Source: Microbulbifer sp. YPW1 (GTDB lineage Bacteria; Pseudomonadota; Gammaproteobacteria; Pseudomonadales; Cellvibrionaceae). From it: a stretch of DNA of 64,000 bases. Below are positions 55,743 through 64,000 of this stretch, one piece after another (within the stretch, counting starts at the first letter, position 1; each line of letters opens with the position of its first letter). The DNA lies in the NCBI RefSeq assembly GCF_013367775.1, contig NZ_CP055157.1, positions 1 to 64,000 of the forward strand, in the 5' to 3' direction. The translations under genes were made by a program, and so were the position numbers. The notes beneath the pieces were generated by a model. The model was not told the origin of the DNA. It made no database searches and was given only the letters and a program-made list of their open reading frames with translations.

Positions 55743-56948
55743 CTACGCTGAGGGCGCGGGGGTTGCTGTCACGGGTGCCGGGGATTCGCCACTGCCATCC
55801 CCTGACAGCGGGTAAAGAATTTCATCGCGATAACCAGTGACCACGGGAATAAACCCGCTCCAGGCGGCATCCAGAGAGGGATCACCACTATCCACCAGTA
55901 ACGGCCGCCCACCCAGCTCGGTAATTTTGGTTTTGGTTGCCACCACCATCAGTTGTGCGCGCCCTACTGCGCGCAGAACATCCGGCGTCAGCTGCTGATT
56001 GCCGCGGCCAATCAAATGGCCCTGGCCACCAATCGCGGTAAGCAGAATTTTTACCGGGGCGTCCTGCGTTTTGCTGCGATGCTGCTGAATCGCCTCAGCG
56101 ATCTGTACCGCATTCACATCCGCCGCTAGCATTACACCGTCCTGCCACAGGTCCACCCCGAGCAGCGTGCCGTCGGCGCCGAGCTCAGACAGTACTGCCA
56201 GGGTGGTTGAACCCGGGCCGACAATATACAGGGTCTGCGGATCCTGCTCTTCAATGTCTTCAACAATCTGTGCCGCGATATCGGCCACCGCCAGCTCTTC
56301 CACTTCACGACCGGCATTTTTAACCGCCTGCAGAAAGTGCCCTTCTTCCGGCACCAGCAATTCGCCGTAATAGCGGGTGCTCACACGCCCCTCGCGAAAG
56401 GACTTTTCATCGATATCGCGCACTTCGCGCTGATGCAGGTCTACCAGCTCACCGGACATCAGCCGGCGCAACACTTCGCCGCTGGCTTTCGGGGAAATGG
56501 CAAAACAGGCGGAGTGCATTTTGACACCGGCGGGAATTCCGAGAACCGGGAAAGTATCCCCCAGTGCATTGACCATGTTGCGCGCGGTACCGTCGCCTCC
56601 GGCGAATACAATCAGATCTGCTCCTGCGTCGCGAATGGACTGCGCCGCAGTCTCCGTATCCGCCGGGGTGGAGCGTCCGGATGCCGCAGCACCTACCACG
56701 CTGACGGTAAAGCCGAGCTCGCACGCCAGCGCTTCGCCCATGTCGCCAGCAAAGGTGACGATTTCCAGTTCGCCGGCAAAAGGTATCAATGCCTGCAGAG
56801 CAATCGCTGCGCGCTTGTGTGACTGCGGCTGAATCCCCGCCTCTAACGCGCGCTCGACGGTTTCTTCCCCGTCGCTGCCCTTGAGCCCCGCCGGCCCGCC
56901 AATTCCCGCCCAGGGATTGATAATCAGTCCAAGTTTCTTGAGTTTCAC
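55743..56948 (-). CDS. ATP-NAD kinase family protein (AcoX-like)
   Basis: A 401-residue cytoplasmic protein of the ATP-NAD/AcoX kinase family. It has LIINPWAGIGGPAGLKGSDG at the N-terminus, the kinase motif VFAGGDGTARN (about 115-125) and VLGIPAGVKMHSACFA. Family members phosphorylate NAD or related substrates; the acetoin-linked AcoX is another relative. The housekeeping NAD kinase is usually shorter, so this is an additional paralogue. Its start overlaps the pdxB stop by 4 bases, the last gene of a four-gene overlapping operon. Confidence 0.85.
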   Translation of the reverse strand: MKLKKLGLIINPWAGIGGPAGLKGSDGEETVERALEAGIQPQSHKRAAIALQALIPFAGELEIVTFAGDMGEALACELGFTVSVVGAAASGRSTPADTETAAQSIRDAGADLIVFAGGDGTARNMVNALGDTFPVLGIPAGVKMHSACFAISPKASGEVLRRLMSGELVDLHQREVRDIDEKSFREGRVSTRYYGELLVPEEGHFLQAVKNAGREVEELAVADIAAQIVEDIEEQDPQTLYIVGPGSTTLAVLSELGADGTLLGVDLWQDGVMLAADVNAVQIAEAIQQHRSKTQDAPVKILLTAIGGQGHLIGRGNQQLTPDVLRAVGRAQLMVVATKTKITELGGRPLLVDSGDPSLDAAWSGFIPVVTGYRDEILYPLSGDGSGESPAPVTATPAPSA

Positions 56949-58096
56949 TTGAGCCCCAGTATCTCCAGTTGCTTGCGCGTCGCCGCATCCAGTTGCGGTG
57001 CCTGCATACGGTAGTGCGAAAATTCGAGGCGTTTGGGATACCGCTTGCGCTGCAGGTCGAATGATTCCGCCATGGTTTGTGTGCCGCTGCGGGCAGCGCC
57101 TGCCGCCGTGCGCAGCCGCTGATCGTCAGCCCGGGGATCGTACATAGCCAGTAACAGCTCGCGTATAGCGGCGTAGCCAGTGGCCGCCGTTGTGAGATGG
57201 CGCGGTTGCGTGTCCGCGGCCTCCCCAGCTTCGGATTTGTTTGTTGCAGGCAATGACAACGCCGTATCCACCGCCTCGCGAATCATACGGGTTCCCGCGA
57301 GCTTGCCGTCGTGGCTGTATCCGGCAATATGCGGACTGCCCAGATCGGTTTTCTCGAGCAGTTCCAGGTTGATGTCGGGCTCGTTTTCCCACACATCCAG
57401 CACGGTGGTAAACGGTTTCGGGTCATGGAGCAGTTCTGACAATGCGGCGTTATCGATCACCGCGCCGCGTCCGGCACTGATAAGTACAGCACCGGGCTTG
57501 ATTGCCGCGAGCGTGTTTTTATCCAGCATATGCAGGCTCGGGTGCGGCCCACCCTTGACCAGCGGTGCGTGCAGGCAGATCACATCCTGCTGCAGGACAC
57601 TGTGCAGTTCCGCCGCGTCCGGATTATCCGTCAGCCACGGGTCATAGATTTTGCAGGGAATGTCCAGGGCGCGCAGTTTCCGCTGAAGCGAGCCGCCCAC
57701 GTTGCCACACCCCACGATACCGAAACTGCGATCCCGCCAGTCCACATTGAGCGCCGCCAGCGCACAGAACACGTACTCGACTACCGAATTCGCATTGCAG
57801 CCCGGCGCGGCGCTCCAGGAGATCCCCTGCTGCTCCAGCCAGTGGGTATCCAGGTGATCGGTACCGATGGTGCAGCTGCCCACAAAACGCACCGGTGTGT
57901 CTTCGAGCAGAGACCGGTTTACTTCGGTCACCGAGCGCACCAGCAAAATATCCGCCTGGGCCAGTTGTGCGCGATTCATGTTGCGACCGGGAACCCGGGT
58001 AATGGTACCCAGGTCAGCAAACCAGGTTTCGAGCCCGGGGATATTTTCGTCGGCAACGATATTCAAAGGGGGTGTTACACCGGAGTCGGTTGTCAT
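56945..58096 (-). CDS. pdxB: erythronate-4-phosphate dehydrogenase
   Basis: Second step of the DXP-independent branch feeding pyridoxal phosphate synthesis. At 383 residues it has the family length. The N-terminal VADENIPGLETWFADLG is characteristic. The NAD motif is FGIVGCGNVGGSLQRKL, and the catalytic Arg, Glu and His region includes INPGA-like KPGAVLISAGRGAVID and DVWENEPDI, AGYSHDGKLAGT. The C-terminal dimerisation part is present. It overlaps both neighbours by 4 bases, showing translational coupling. Confidence 0.96.
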   Translation of the reverse strand: MTTDSGVTPPLNIVADENIPGLETWFADLGTITRVPGRNMNRAQLAQADILLVRSVTEVNRSLLEDTPVRFVGSCTIGTDHLDTHWLEQQGISWSAAPGCNANSVVEYVFCALAALNVDWRDRSFGIVGCGNVGGSLQRKLRALDIPCKIYDPWLTDNPDAAELHSVLQQDVICLHAPLVKGGPHPSLHMLDKNTLAAIKPGAVLISAGRGAVIDNAALSELLHDPKPFTTVLDVWENEPDINLELLEKTDLGSPHIAGYSHDGKLAGTRMIREAVDTALSLPATNKSEAGEAADTQPRHLTTAATGYAAIRELLLAMYDPRADDQRLRTAAGAARSGTQTMAESFDLQRKRYPKRLEFSHYRMQAPQLDAATRKQLEILGLK

Positions 58097-59046
58097 GGGG
58101 TCGCGATACTCACTTCTGCGGAACTTTCCTGGGAATTTTTCTGGCCAATTCCCAGGGTGCGTCGAATTTTTCCGGCGAGTCCGCCGATACCGAATTCTTC
58201 CGCCAGGGCAATGGCCAGCTCGGGCTGTACCGGTTTGCGCACCAGCGCACTGGGAATGGCCGCGTCGCCGGTCTCAACTGCAAGCGGCACCGCATATTCA
58301 AGCTCAGCAAGACGGCGGGCCATGCGCATCTGTTCGGCATGGGTCGTAACCTTGGCAGCAATACCGGCGGCGCCACGGATTTTCAGGCCAGCTATCTCAC
58401 CAGCTCCGGCAATCAGCGCTTCGATACTGTCAAATTCAGCCAGCAGACGCGCGGCCGTCTTGGCGCCGATTCCGGGGACGCCCGGTATATCGTCGATGGC
58501 ATCCCCCACCAGCGCCAGATAGTCGGCAATCTGCGCAGGACGCACACCGAACTTGTGCTGTATTTCTGCGCGCCCGAGATACTGGTCCGCGGCAAAATCC
58601 CACAGTTTGGTAGCGCCGCGATCCAGCAACTGCCCCAGGTCTTTGTCGCGGGTGACGATCACCGGCGACAGACCACTGCGCACACAACGCGCGGTCAGTG
58701 TCGCAAGGATATCGTCGGCCTCGTAGCGATCACTGGCGTAACTCGCTATCCCCAGCGCCTCGGCCATCTCACGACAAGCAGCGAGCTGGTAGGCAAGGGC
58801 CTCATCGGGCAGTGCACGACTGCATTTGTAGTCCGGATAGATATCGTTGCGGAAACAGTTGCCGAGGGATTCGTCAAAAGCACAGGCAATATGCCCCGGC
58901 TGGCGGGCGAGCAGGTCCAGCAGGAAATTGCTAAAGCCGTACACCGCTTCGGTACTGTAGCCGGAGCGGCTCTCCCAGTTGGGAGGCAGGGCAAAGTAGT
59001 AGCGGAAAATATAGACAGAAGCATCGACCAGGTAGACATCGCTCAT
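58093..59046 (-). CDS. xni: flap endonuclease Xni (5'-3' exonuclease family)
   Basis: A 317-residue structure-specific nuclease of the FEN family, longer than E. coli Xni (about 250). Acidic metal residues are in VYLVDASVYIFR, FDESLGNCFRND and YEADDILATL, with VTRDKDLGQLL. The helix-hairpin-helix IPGVPGIGAKTAARLL follows. Start 59046 matches the family and overlaps the epmC stop by 4 bases. It probably acts in lagging-strand or repair flap removal. Confidence 0.92.
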   Translation of the reverse strand: MSDVYLVDASVYIFRYYFALPPNWESRSGYSTEAVYGFSNFLLDLLARQPGHIACAFDESLGNCFRNDIYPDYKCSRALPDEALAYQLAACREMAEALGIASYASDRYEADDILATLTARCVRSGLSPVIVTRDKDLGQLLDRGATKLWDFAADQYLGRAEIQHKFGVRPAQIADYLALVGDAIDDIPGVPGIGAKTAARLLAEFDSIEALIAGAGEIAGLKIRGAAGIAAKVTTHAEQMRMARRLAELEYAVPLAVETGDAAIPSALVRKPVQPELAIALAEEFGIGGLAGKIRRTLGIGQKNSQESSAEVSIATP

Positions 59047-59684
59047 CCCAGGTCCTCCAGACGGTAGCGTTCCGCACGCAGCGGATCGGGGGAGCCGAAG
59101 GCGCGGGCCAGCGCGCGCGCAAAGGTAATAGCCCGGTCGTTGATCGCAGGTTTCCCCTCGCCCGGACACTTACAGTAACGCTGTACCTGCTGCCAGATAT
59201 TGCGTTTGAAGGCGGGGCTGGGACCGAGACCGGCATCCAGGTTGTCCGCGCTCACCCGGAAACGCAGACCGCAGGCGACGGAGAAAATCCACTCCAGGGC
59301 CTGGGGCTTTACCTCTACCCGCTCAAACTCCGCCTGCTGGGCGGCGCTGCGACCATCGGGAGCGTACCAGTAGCCGTAATCCGGCTGACGGCGGCGCTCG
59401 GCTCCGGCCACACACCAGTGCGCGGCCTCGTGCAGGGCGCTGGCGGCATAGTCGCGGGTGAACTCTATCTGGTGGACGCTGCCCGGCGCACGGTCTGCCG
59501 GGCGGTAGTAAGGCTCTTCATACCCCCCAACGAGGCGCGTATTCAGTCCCTCGGCATCAGAAAAGCAGCGATCGAAGACCGTGACTATGCGTTCAGTCAC
59601 CGAACTGCCTGAGTCGACGTGGACGCGAGCAAGATGGTACGGAACTTGCTCTTCTTGAACTGTGATCGGCGCTGTATCTGACAC
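59043..59684 (-). CDS. epmC: elongation factor P hydroxylase
   Basis: Hydroxylates the beta-lysylated EF-P in E. coli (YfcM). It has RCFSDAEGLNTRLVGG, the metal motif SALHEAAHWCVAGAERRRQ, YGYWYAPDGRSAAQQAEFE, and VEVKPQALEWIF. The GTG at 59684 is chosen because AGGAG lies six bases upstream; a longer GTG frame reaches 59732 without one. It is the first gene of the epmC-xni-pdxB-kinase run. epmA and epmB are not in the window. Confidence 0.92.
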   Translation of the reverse strand: MSDTAPITVQEEQVPYHLARVHVDSGSSVTERIVTVFDRCFSDAEGLNTRLVGGYEEPYYRPADRAPGSVHQIEFTRDYAASALHEAAHWCVAGAERRRQPDYGYWYAPDGRSAAQQAEFERVEVKPQALEWIFSVACGLRFRVSADNLDAGLGPSPAFKRNIWQQVQRYCKCPGEGKPAINDRAITFARALARAFGSPDPLRAERYRLEDLG

Positions 59685-60147
59685 CACAGGCTCCTGCAAC
59701 GGGGTTTGGCACTCGGAGGCGATACTTGCCACCAGTGCCCGGCTGGCGCGGACTATAACAGCGGGCGCGGGGGGATCAAGGCCAGCCCCGACGCCGGTTG
59801 CGACAGGCTGTGGCCACCGTTTGTGCCGATCTCACCCAACTCAACCAATAAGGAGGAACTTCCAGGTAAAGAACCCTATTCCGCTGGTTGTATTTCTGCG
59901 GATCAGAATATACCTTTGAACATAGGGATACCGGAAACCAGCTGCCGCTCAGCGCCATCGTCCCGAGAGCTGTGAGTGGTTGTTTTCGGTTGCGGTACCG
60001 GCTTCCCAGGGAGGCAAAAAGGCGCTCCCGGAGTCTGGATTCGGCGATTGGCCGCCCGGCCCTCGCTCGGCATCCCTACGCCGGTTGCACTTCATAAGTA
60101 GTACAAGACCTTCCCGCCCTACTACCGGCCCTGCAAGGAGGTGCTCC
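59685..60147. other. intergenic region between epmC and the next gene
   Basis: About 460 bases between divergent genes. In-frame ORFs reaching into it from both sides (to 59732 and 59980) lack family similarity. No repeat, RNA or promoter was recognised with confidence. Confidence 0.4.
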
Positions 60148-60834
60148 ATGACCGACCACAGTACCAGCAACGTGGTTGACCTCTTCACCGGCAAGCCAAT
60201 CGAAACTTCAGAGAATCTGCGGTTTATCCGTCTGTCTCCGGAGCTGGATGGCTTGGAAATGCTCTACTCCAACAATTCGAGTGGAACTGACCTCTACAGT
60301 CTGAAAATCCTATGCTGGGGCCTACGTGCCAACGGTGAGATTGTCGGACTGGTTCCCTGGTTGAACTCAATTGTGGCCTGCCCGGATATCCAGGATCCCC
60401 TGGATGGACGGTTCGAAGGCTACTACGACCCGGGTATCGAGGAAATTTTCCACGAGCCCCCCATCCATAAAATCGTCGAGCTGGAGACTGCGGCGGAATA
60501 CTTCGAGTACGAAAGCAATCAGGCGGATGAGGTTGTCCAGGAGATCCCCGACACCATTGGTACCCACGCGGTATTTATGGATGCCGGCAAGGAGAACCTG
60601 ACCCTTACCGAAGTGGTGAGCTGGCGCCTTTTTGCCAGCGGTGAGATCCACGGCATGCTGATTGATCACAATAGTGTCGAGACCACACCGGTTCTTCCCG
60701 GGGACGATTGCCTGTACCCGGCACAGGAGTCGGAATGTTTCCGTTACTTCTTCCAACACCACATCGCCAACAAGATCAAATCTGAGGACCCGGAGGCCCT
60801 CGCTGCGATCGCGGCGCTTGTCACTTCGCCCTGA
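60148..60834 (+). CDS. conserved hypothetical protein
   Basis: A 228-residue acidic cytoplasmic protein I do not recognise. It has NVVDLFTGKPIETSENLRF at the start. Two similar-looking blocks follow, ILCWGLRANGEIVGLVPW and VVSWRLFASGEIHGMLID, suggesting an internal duplication of a strand-turn-strand unit. Start 60148 has a perfect AAGGAGG site; the upstream frame is non-coding. A 13-bp hairpin follows the stop. Confidence 0.8.
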   Translation: MTDHSTSNVVDLFTGKPIETSENLRFIRLSPELDGLEMLYSNNSSGTDLYSLKILCWGLRANGEIVGLVPWLNSIVACPDIQDPLDGRFEGYYDPGIEEIFHEPPIHKIVELETAAEYFEYESNQADEVVQEIPDTIGTHAVFMDAGKENLTLTEVVSWRLFASGEIHGMLIDHNSVETTPVLPGDDCLYPAQESECFRYFFQHHIANKIKSEDPEALAAIAALVTSP

Positions 60835-60857
60835 ATATTTCCTTCAATATCACACAC

Positions 60858-60886
60858 AACAAGGGCGACCAGTGGTCGCCCTTGTT
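60858..60886. terminator. hairpin terminator between convergent genes
   Basis: A 13-bp perfect stem with a 3-base loop (AACAAGGGCGACC with GGTCGCCCTTGTT) between the hypothetical gene and tusA. No long T-run follows. Confidence 0.65.
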
Positions 60887-60916
60887 ACATTCCAGCCCGT
60901 GAAAATCACACACTAA

Positions 60917-61150
60917 TCAGGCATCCGCCTTGCGGATCCAGTACACAAACTCATCGTTCTCCTCCGCGTGCTTCACCAGTTCGTAACCGAGAAACTGACA
61001 GAATTTCGGTACATCCCGCTGGGTCGAGGGGTCTGTGGCAAACATCTGCAATACCTCTCCCGCAGCTACCTTTCGCACCGCAGCGTGGAGCATCATGACG
61101 GGTTCCGGGCACAGCAGGCCGCGGGCGTCGAGCGTGTGGTGTGACTTCAT
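60917..61150 (-). CDS. tusA: TusA-family sulfurtransferase
   Basis: A 77-residue sulphur carrier that in E. coli takes persulphide from IscS toward tRNA thiolation. The active Cys is in [10 protein letters not shown] near residue 14. The [13 protein letters not shown] and closing YWIRKADA match TusA of E. coli closely. ATG at 61150 is used because AAAGG precedes it; another ATG four codons upstream is also open. Confidence 0.93.
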   Translation of the reverse strand: MKSHHTLDARGLLCPEPVMMLHAAVRKVAAGEVLQMFATDPSTQRDVPKFCQFLGYELVKHAEENDEFVYWIRKADA

Positions 61151-61343
61151 AGTACCTTTCATGAGATTCTTAGTGTCGACATTGTCGGAGATTTGTCACG
61201 ATTCGTCATCTTTAAAGTGGACCATGCGGCCACCGCAATGGCACCGGTAAGCGCTCGGTCCACCGCAAACAACCACGGAAAGACTAAACTGCAGACACGG
61301 GTAGCACCCGCGATTGCGATCGAGTAGAAGCGAGAAAGCAGTA

Positions 61344-61628
61344 ATGATTTACGTATTGATCGAAAGAGAAGTTGCTGAAGATCTGGAGACCACCTACGAG
61401 GAAGCCGCCCGCAGGCTCTTGACCAACGCCTACCAGACCACCGGATTTGTGGACGGCCACACCTATACCGAACTGGACAACCGTCGCCGCCGCTTCACCC
61501 TGTCCAAGTGGAAGTCCGTGCTGCACTGGCAGCAGTGGTACAACAGCGAAGAACGCCGCGATCAGATGGCGCAACTGGCCCCCATGCTCGCGCACGAAGA
61601 GCGCATCACGATTCTCGAGCGCGCATAA
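61344..61628 (+). CDS. ABM-type (dimeric alpha-beta barrel) protein
   Basis: A 94-residue protein resembling antibiotic-biosynthesis-monooxygenase domain proteins. It has MIYVLIEREVAEDLETTYEE at the start and the conserved-looking SKWKSVLHWQQWYNSEER. Function cannot be told from sequence. The last 23 bases overlap the convergent TEX30-like hydrolase gene. Start 61344 was chosen from the family N-terminus; ribosome binding is weak. Confidence 0.75.
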   Translation: MIYVLIEREVAEDLETTYEEAARRLLTNAYQTTGFVDGHTYTELDNRRRRFTLSKWKSVLHWQQWYNSEERRDQMAQLAPMLAHEERITILERA

Positions 61629-62262
61629 ACGCCGCTATCTGGTCAGCGGCGGTGCGCCAGTGTTGCTGTTGGCTGTAGCCGCTGGCCTTGCGCGGCTTGA
61701 AGTCGTGGTCGCCATCCTCCAGCCAGTGAACCTGAATTGCCGACGACAACCCGTACCCCGCCACCTCATCTGCATCCCCCAGTTTATCGCGCGTGCCCTG
61801 CACAACGAGCGCGGGACAGGCGAGAGACAACAGATGCTCGGTTCGTAATTTCTCCGGCTTCCCCACTGGATGGAACGGGTACCCGAGACACACGACGCCG
61901 GCAACCTCTCCCTGCGCAAAGTTTTCCTCGGCGAGCATACTCGCCACTCGCCCGCCCATGGACTTGCCGCCGATAAACAGCGGGGCCTCGGGTAATTCCG
62001 CACGCACGCGGTCGATCTGTGCCTGAAACGACGCCAGCAATACGTCCATCTTGTTCGGCGGACGCCGCTTGCCGGACTCTCGCCGCTCCGCCATATACGG
62101 AAACTCGAAGCGCACCACACCTATGCCCTGCCCCGACAGCATAGTTGCCAGTGCCTGCATAAAGTCACTGTCCATCGGTGCACCGGCGCCGTGGGCGAAC
62201 AGAAACCAGGCGACAGGCTTCTGCCCGGGGCTGTCAACAATCCAGTCCTGGCAGGCCTCCAT
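61606..62262 (-). CDS. TEX30/KANL3-like alpha/beta hydrolase
   Basis: A 218-residue cytoplasmic alpha/beta hydrolase. The oxyanion loop is LFAHGAGAPMDS, the nucleophile elbow GGKSMGGRVAS, the acid QGTRDKLGD and the His DGDHDFKP. The substrate is unknown. It overlaps yheU by one base at the start (ATG shared with the yheU stop), so the two are cotranslated, similar to the yheT-yheU pairing in E. coli. Confidence 0.87.
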   Translation of the reverse strand: MEACQDWIVDSPGQKPVAWFLFAHGAGAPMDSDFMQALATMLSGQGIGVVRFEFPYMAERRESGKRRPPNKMDVLLASFQAQIDRVRAELPEAPLFIGGKSMGGRVASMLAEENFAQGEVAGVVCLGYPFHPVGKPEKLRTEHLLSLACPALVVQGTRDKLGDADEVAGYGLSSAIQVHWLEDGDHDFKPRKASGYSQQQHWRTAADQIAAFMRARES

Positions 62263-62492
62263 CAGACGTCACCATCCGCGGGAATATCTTCCGCAAGAAT
62301 CAGATTGACCGATTCCTCGCCGGGCTCAAACCAGATCACCACCGTCTTGTTTTCGAGCTGACGGCGCAGGCTCGCCACCTTGTCCTCCAGGCTTACCTCG
62401 CGTTCACCGTAATCAGTACCATCGCGGGTAGCGTATTCTTCCAGCAGGTTTTGCAGGGCTTCCGGATCTATTTGACGATGAGGGATGATCAT
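62262..62492 (-). CDS. yheU: YheU family protein
   Basis: A 76-residue protein of the UPF0270 family. It begins MIIPHRQIDPEALQNLLEEY and has the conserved TDYGEREVSLEDKV segment, matching E. coli YheU. The molecular role is unknown. It leads the small operon with the alpha/beta hydrolase. Confidence 0.93.
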   Translation of the reverse strand: MIIPHRQIDPEALQNLLEEYATRDGTDYGEREVSLEDKVASLRRQLENKTVVIWFEPGEESVNLILAEDIPADGDV

Positions 62493-62591
62493 GGGGACCT
62501 ATAACAAGTAATTATCGGGTTAAGCGTTAGTATAAAGAGCACAAACTCTCGAATCGAAAGTCGAGCACTGGGCATAAATTTTCAACCCCCG

Positions 62592-62623
62592 AAAAAAAAA
62601 TGCCCCGGGAATTCCGGGGCATT
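62592..62623 (-). terminator. terminator of the secreted methyltransferase gene
   Basis: AATGCCCCGG-GAATT-CCGGGGCATT, a perfect 10-bp stem followed on the minus strand by nine T. Confidence 0.92.
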
Positions 62624-62646
62624 CTAACTTCGCTCGGGCGAAAATA

Positions 62647-63453
62647 TCAGGACTTGGGTTTGCGGAACCGCAAGGTCATGCGGTCGCTTTCACCGATCGC
62701 CTTGTACTTTTCCCGATCTTCTTCACCGAGCGCCAGGGACGGCGGCAGGGTCCAGACACCCTTCGGGTGATCCGCAGTGTCTTTCGGGTTTGCGTTGATC
62801 TCACTGGCTTCCTCCAGCTCAAAGCCCGCATTCTTGGCGAGTTCAATGACGTAGGCCTGGGTCATGTAACCGCTCTTCATCATATCCTCGCGACTGGTTC
62901 CCGGCTTCGCCCGGTGCTCCACCACCCCCAGCACACCGCCCGGCTTCAATGCCTTGTAAAAAGTCTCGAACGCCGCCTGTTCTTTTTCACCGCGCATCCA
63001 GTTGTGCACATTGCGGAAAGTCAGTACCGCATCCGCAGAACCTTCCGGCGCAATCTCACTGTCACTGCCCGGTGCAAATTCGGTCAGCTTGATGCCGCCG
63101 TAGATATCCTTCTCTTCCTTCAGCCACTTTTCAAAGTTTTCCCGGGAGCGCTTGAAATAGCCCACCTCGGTCTCCTTGGGGAAATGCGCCGCATACAGGG
63201 TGCCCTCAGCCTTCAGCAGGGGAGAAAGGATTTCGGTATACCAGCCGCCACCCGGCCAGATTTCCACCACGGTCATGTCCGGCTGCACCTGGAAAAATGC
63301 CAGGGTTTCCGCAGGGTGGCGATACTGGTCACGCTCTGCGTAGGCTTCGGTGCGGTGCTCGTCCGCTACGGCATTTTTTAGAGGATCCGCCTGTACCGCG
63401 CCGGCAAAGGCCACAGTGCAGGCCATACCGGCCAGCCAATGGGTCAATTTCAT
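62647..63453 (-). CDS. exported class I SAM methyltransferase-like protein
   Basis: A 268-residue protein with a clear signal peptide (core about 8-20, probable cut after VQA at 22) followed by a methyltransferase fold. The SAM loop is VVEIWPGGGWYTEIL, a later VLTFRNVHNWM matches motif IV, and LKPGGVLGVVEHR is typical. The family is known and usually periplasmic, which is puzzling because SAM is cytoplasmic. AAGGAGAAA precedes ATG. It is a single gene closed by a strong terminator. Confidence 0.88.
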   Translation of the reverse strand: MKLTHWLAGMACTVAFAGAVQADPLKNAVADEHRTEAYAERDQYRHPAETLAFFQVQPDMTVVEIWPGGGWYTEILSPLLKAEGTLYAAHFPKETEVGYFKRSRENFEKWLKEEKDIYGGIKLTEFAPGSDSEIAPEGSADAVLTFRNVHNWMRGEKEQAAFETFYKALKPGGVLGVVEHRAKPGTSREDMMKSGYMTQAYVIELAKNAGFELEEASEINANPKDTADHPKGVWTLPPSLALGEEDREKYKAIGESDRMTLRFRKPKS

Positions 63454-63660
63454 GGGTTTCTCCTTATGAGAGACTGCTTAGAATTATGTTCTCCGACCAT
63501 TGATTCAACACCGCGAGAATCGTCTTGTAAAGACAGCTCGACGGTATCTGGGTTCCACGTATCCCATAAACGAGAATTTTGCCCAGCGGGCACCACACTG
63601 GCTACAATTCAGCACACCCCGACCTATAACAGGTTCAGTAGCGTCAGTAAGGAAGCCCTC

Positions 63661-64000
63661 ATGCAACAGCACCTCGTCATCTCCATTATCAGCGACGACA
63701 AGCCCGGTGTGGTGGAAATGCTCTCCGCCGCAGTAGCGGAAAATGGTGGCAACTGGGAAGACAGCCGCATGGCCCATTTTGCCGGCAAGTTCGCCGGTAT
63801 CCTGCGTCTCAGCGTGGCGGCGGAAGACAGTGCTCGTCTCAAGGACGCCCTGCAAAGTCTTGCCGGTAGCGACTTCAAGCTTCAGGTCGAGGATGCCCTC
63901 GCGGTGGCCTCCGACGGCCGCCAGACCCTGCAACTCAAGCTGGTGGGCAACGACCGCCCTGGGATCGTCAAGGAAATCTCCCGCGCCCTGGCCGCCCGCC
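63661..64000 (+). CDS. GcvR-like ACT-domain regulator, partial
   Basis: The first 113 codons of a protein made of tandem ACT domains, cut by the window end. The first ACT domain has LVISIISDDKPGVVEMLS with FAGKFAGILRLSV. The second opens with LQLKLVGNDRPGIVKEIS. This pairing is like GcvR, the repressor partner of GcvA in glycine cleavage. AGGAAG precedes ATG. The full-length protein in relatives is about 170-180 residues. Confidence 0.85.
   Translation, partial: MQQHLVISIISDDKPGVVEMLSAAVAENGGNWEDSRMAHFAGKFAGILRLSVAAEDSARLKDALQSLAGSDFKLQVEDALAVASDGRQTLQLKLVGNDRPGIVKEISRALAAR

Noticed and set aside
1..64000. CRISPR arrays, complete insertion sequences and prophage genes
   Set aside because: No regular direct repeats with spacers, no transposase or integrase motifs, and no phage structural genes were seen.

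Overview
The window looks like a chromosomal segment of a marine-type gammaproteobacterium, probably of the Cellvibrionales/Microbulbifer kind. The reasons are the high-GC coding style, the neighbourhood of gpsA with DUF4389 proteins and sixA, a NrdA with two ATP-cones, pilU, alaA, the yadGH, yheU and pdxB-xni-epmC style blocks, and the overall match to Pseudomonas-like orthologues. The genus is an inference; no rRNA is present. Most of the sequence is ordinary, tightly packed housekeeping DNA on both strands.

Layout. 0-9 kb: folE, a CHMI-family isomerase, an alpha/beta hydrolase, sixA, two tandem DUF4389 membrane proteins, gpsA, htpG with a sigma-32-type promoter, a periplasmic serine hydrolase and a 2-Cys peroxiredoxin. 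9-12.5 kb: an iron/redox block with bfd under a Fur-type promoter, a DUF2254 membrane protein, bfr and grxD. 12.5-20.2 kb: argD-argF, then nrdA-nrdB behind an 880-bp control region with NrdR-like and DnaA-like boxes.

20.2-25.3 kb is an accessory island that breaks this pattern. Its first part (about 20.3-23.4 kb) is visibly AT-richer, and it carries integron attC-like sites. It encodes a small membrane protein whose stop codon lies in the first attC-like site. Next is a two-gene module: a predicted PD-(D/E)XK-like nuclease directly followed by an AAA/OLD-like ATPase with a C-terminal HEPN-like motif. It continues with a SAM methyltransferase, an isoprenylcysteine-methyltransferase-family membrane protein and a frameshifted mini-gene. 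The nuclease/ATPase pair is the best candidate here for an undescribed, probably anti-phage, system.

25.3-45 kb: a membrane zinc peptidase, an oxidoreductase, a secreted HExxH metalloprotease-like protein, a lipoprotein fusing DsbA-like and GspC/PDZ-like parts, an SGNH esterase, a BLUF photoreceptor, a LysR/DoxX/glutathionyl-hydroquinone reductase block, a SOUL protein, PilU, a GNAT enzyme, an NlpC/P60 lipoprotein, an OprB-type porin, a cation/proton antiporter and a diguanylate cyclase.

45-64 kb: tRNA-Ser, a nitroreductase, a class III adenylate cyclase, queF, the yadHG exporter, a duplicated tRNA Gly-Glu array, a DUF1499 protein, msrB, alaA, an RlmI-like methyltransferase, the overlapping epmC-xni-pdxB-NAD-kinase-like operon, TusA, an ABM-type protein, a TEX30-like hydrolase with yheU, a secreted methyltransferase and a GcvR-like ACT protein cut by the window end.
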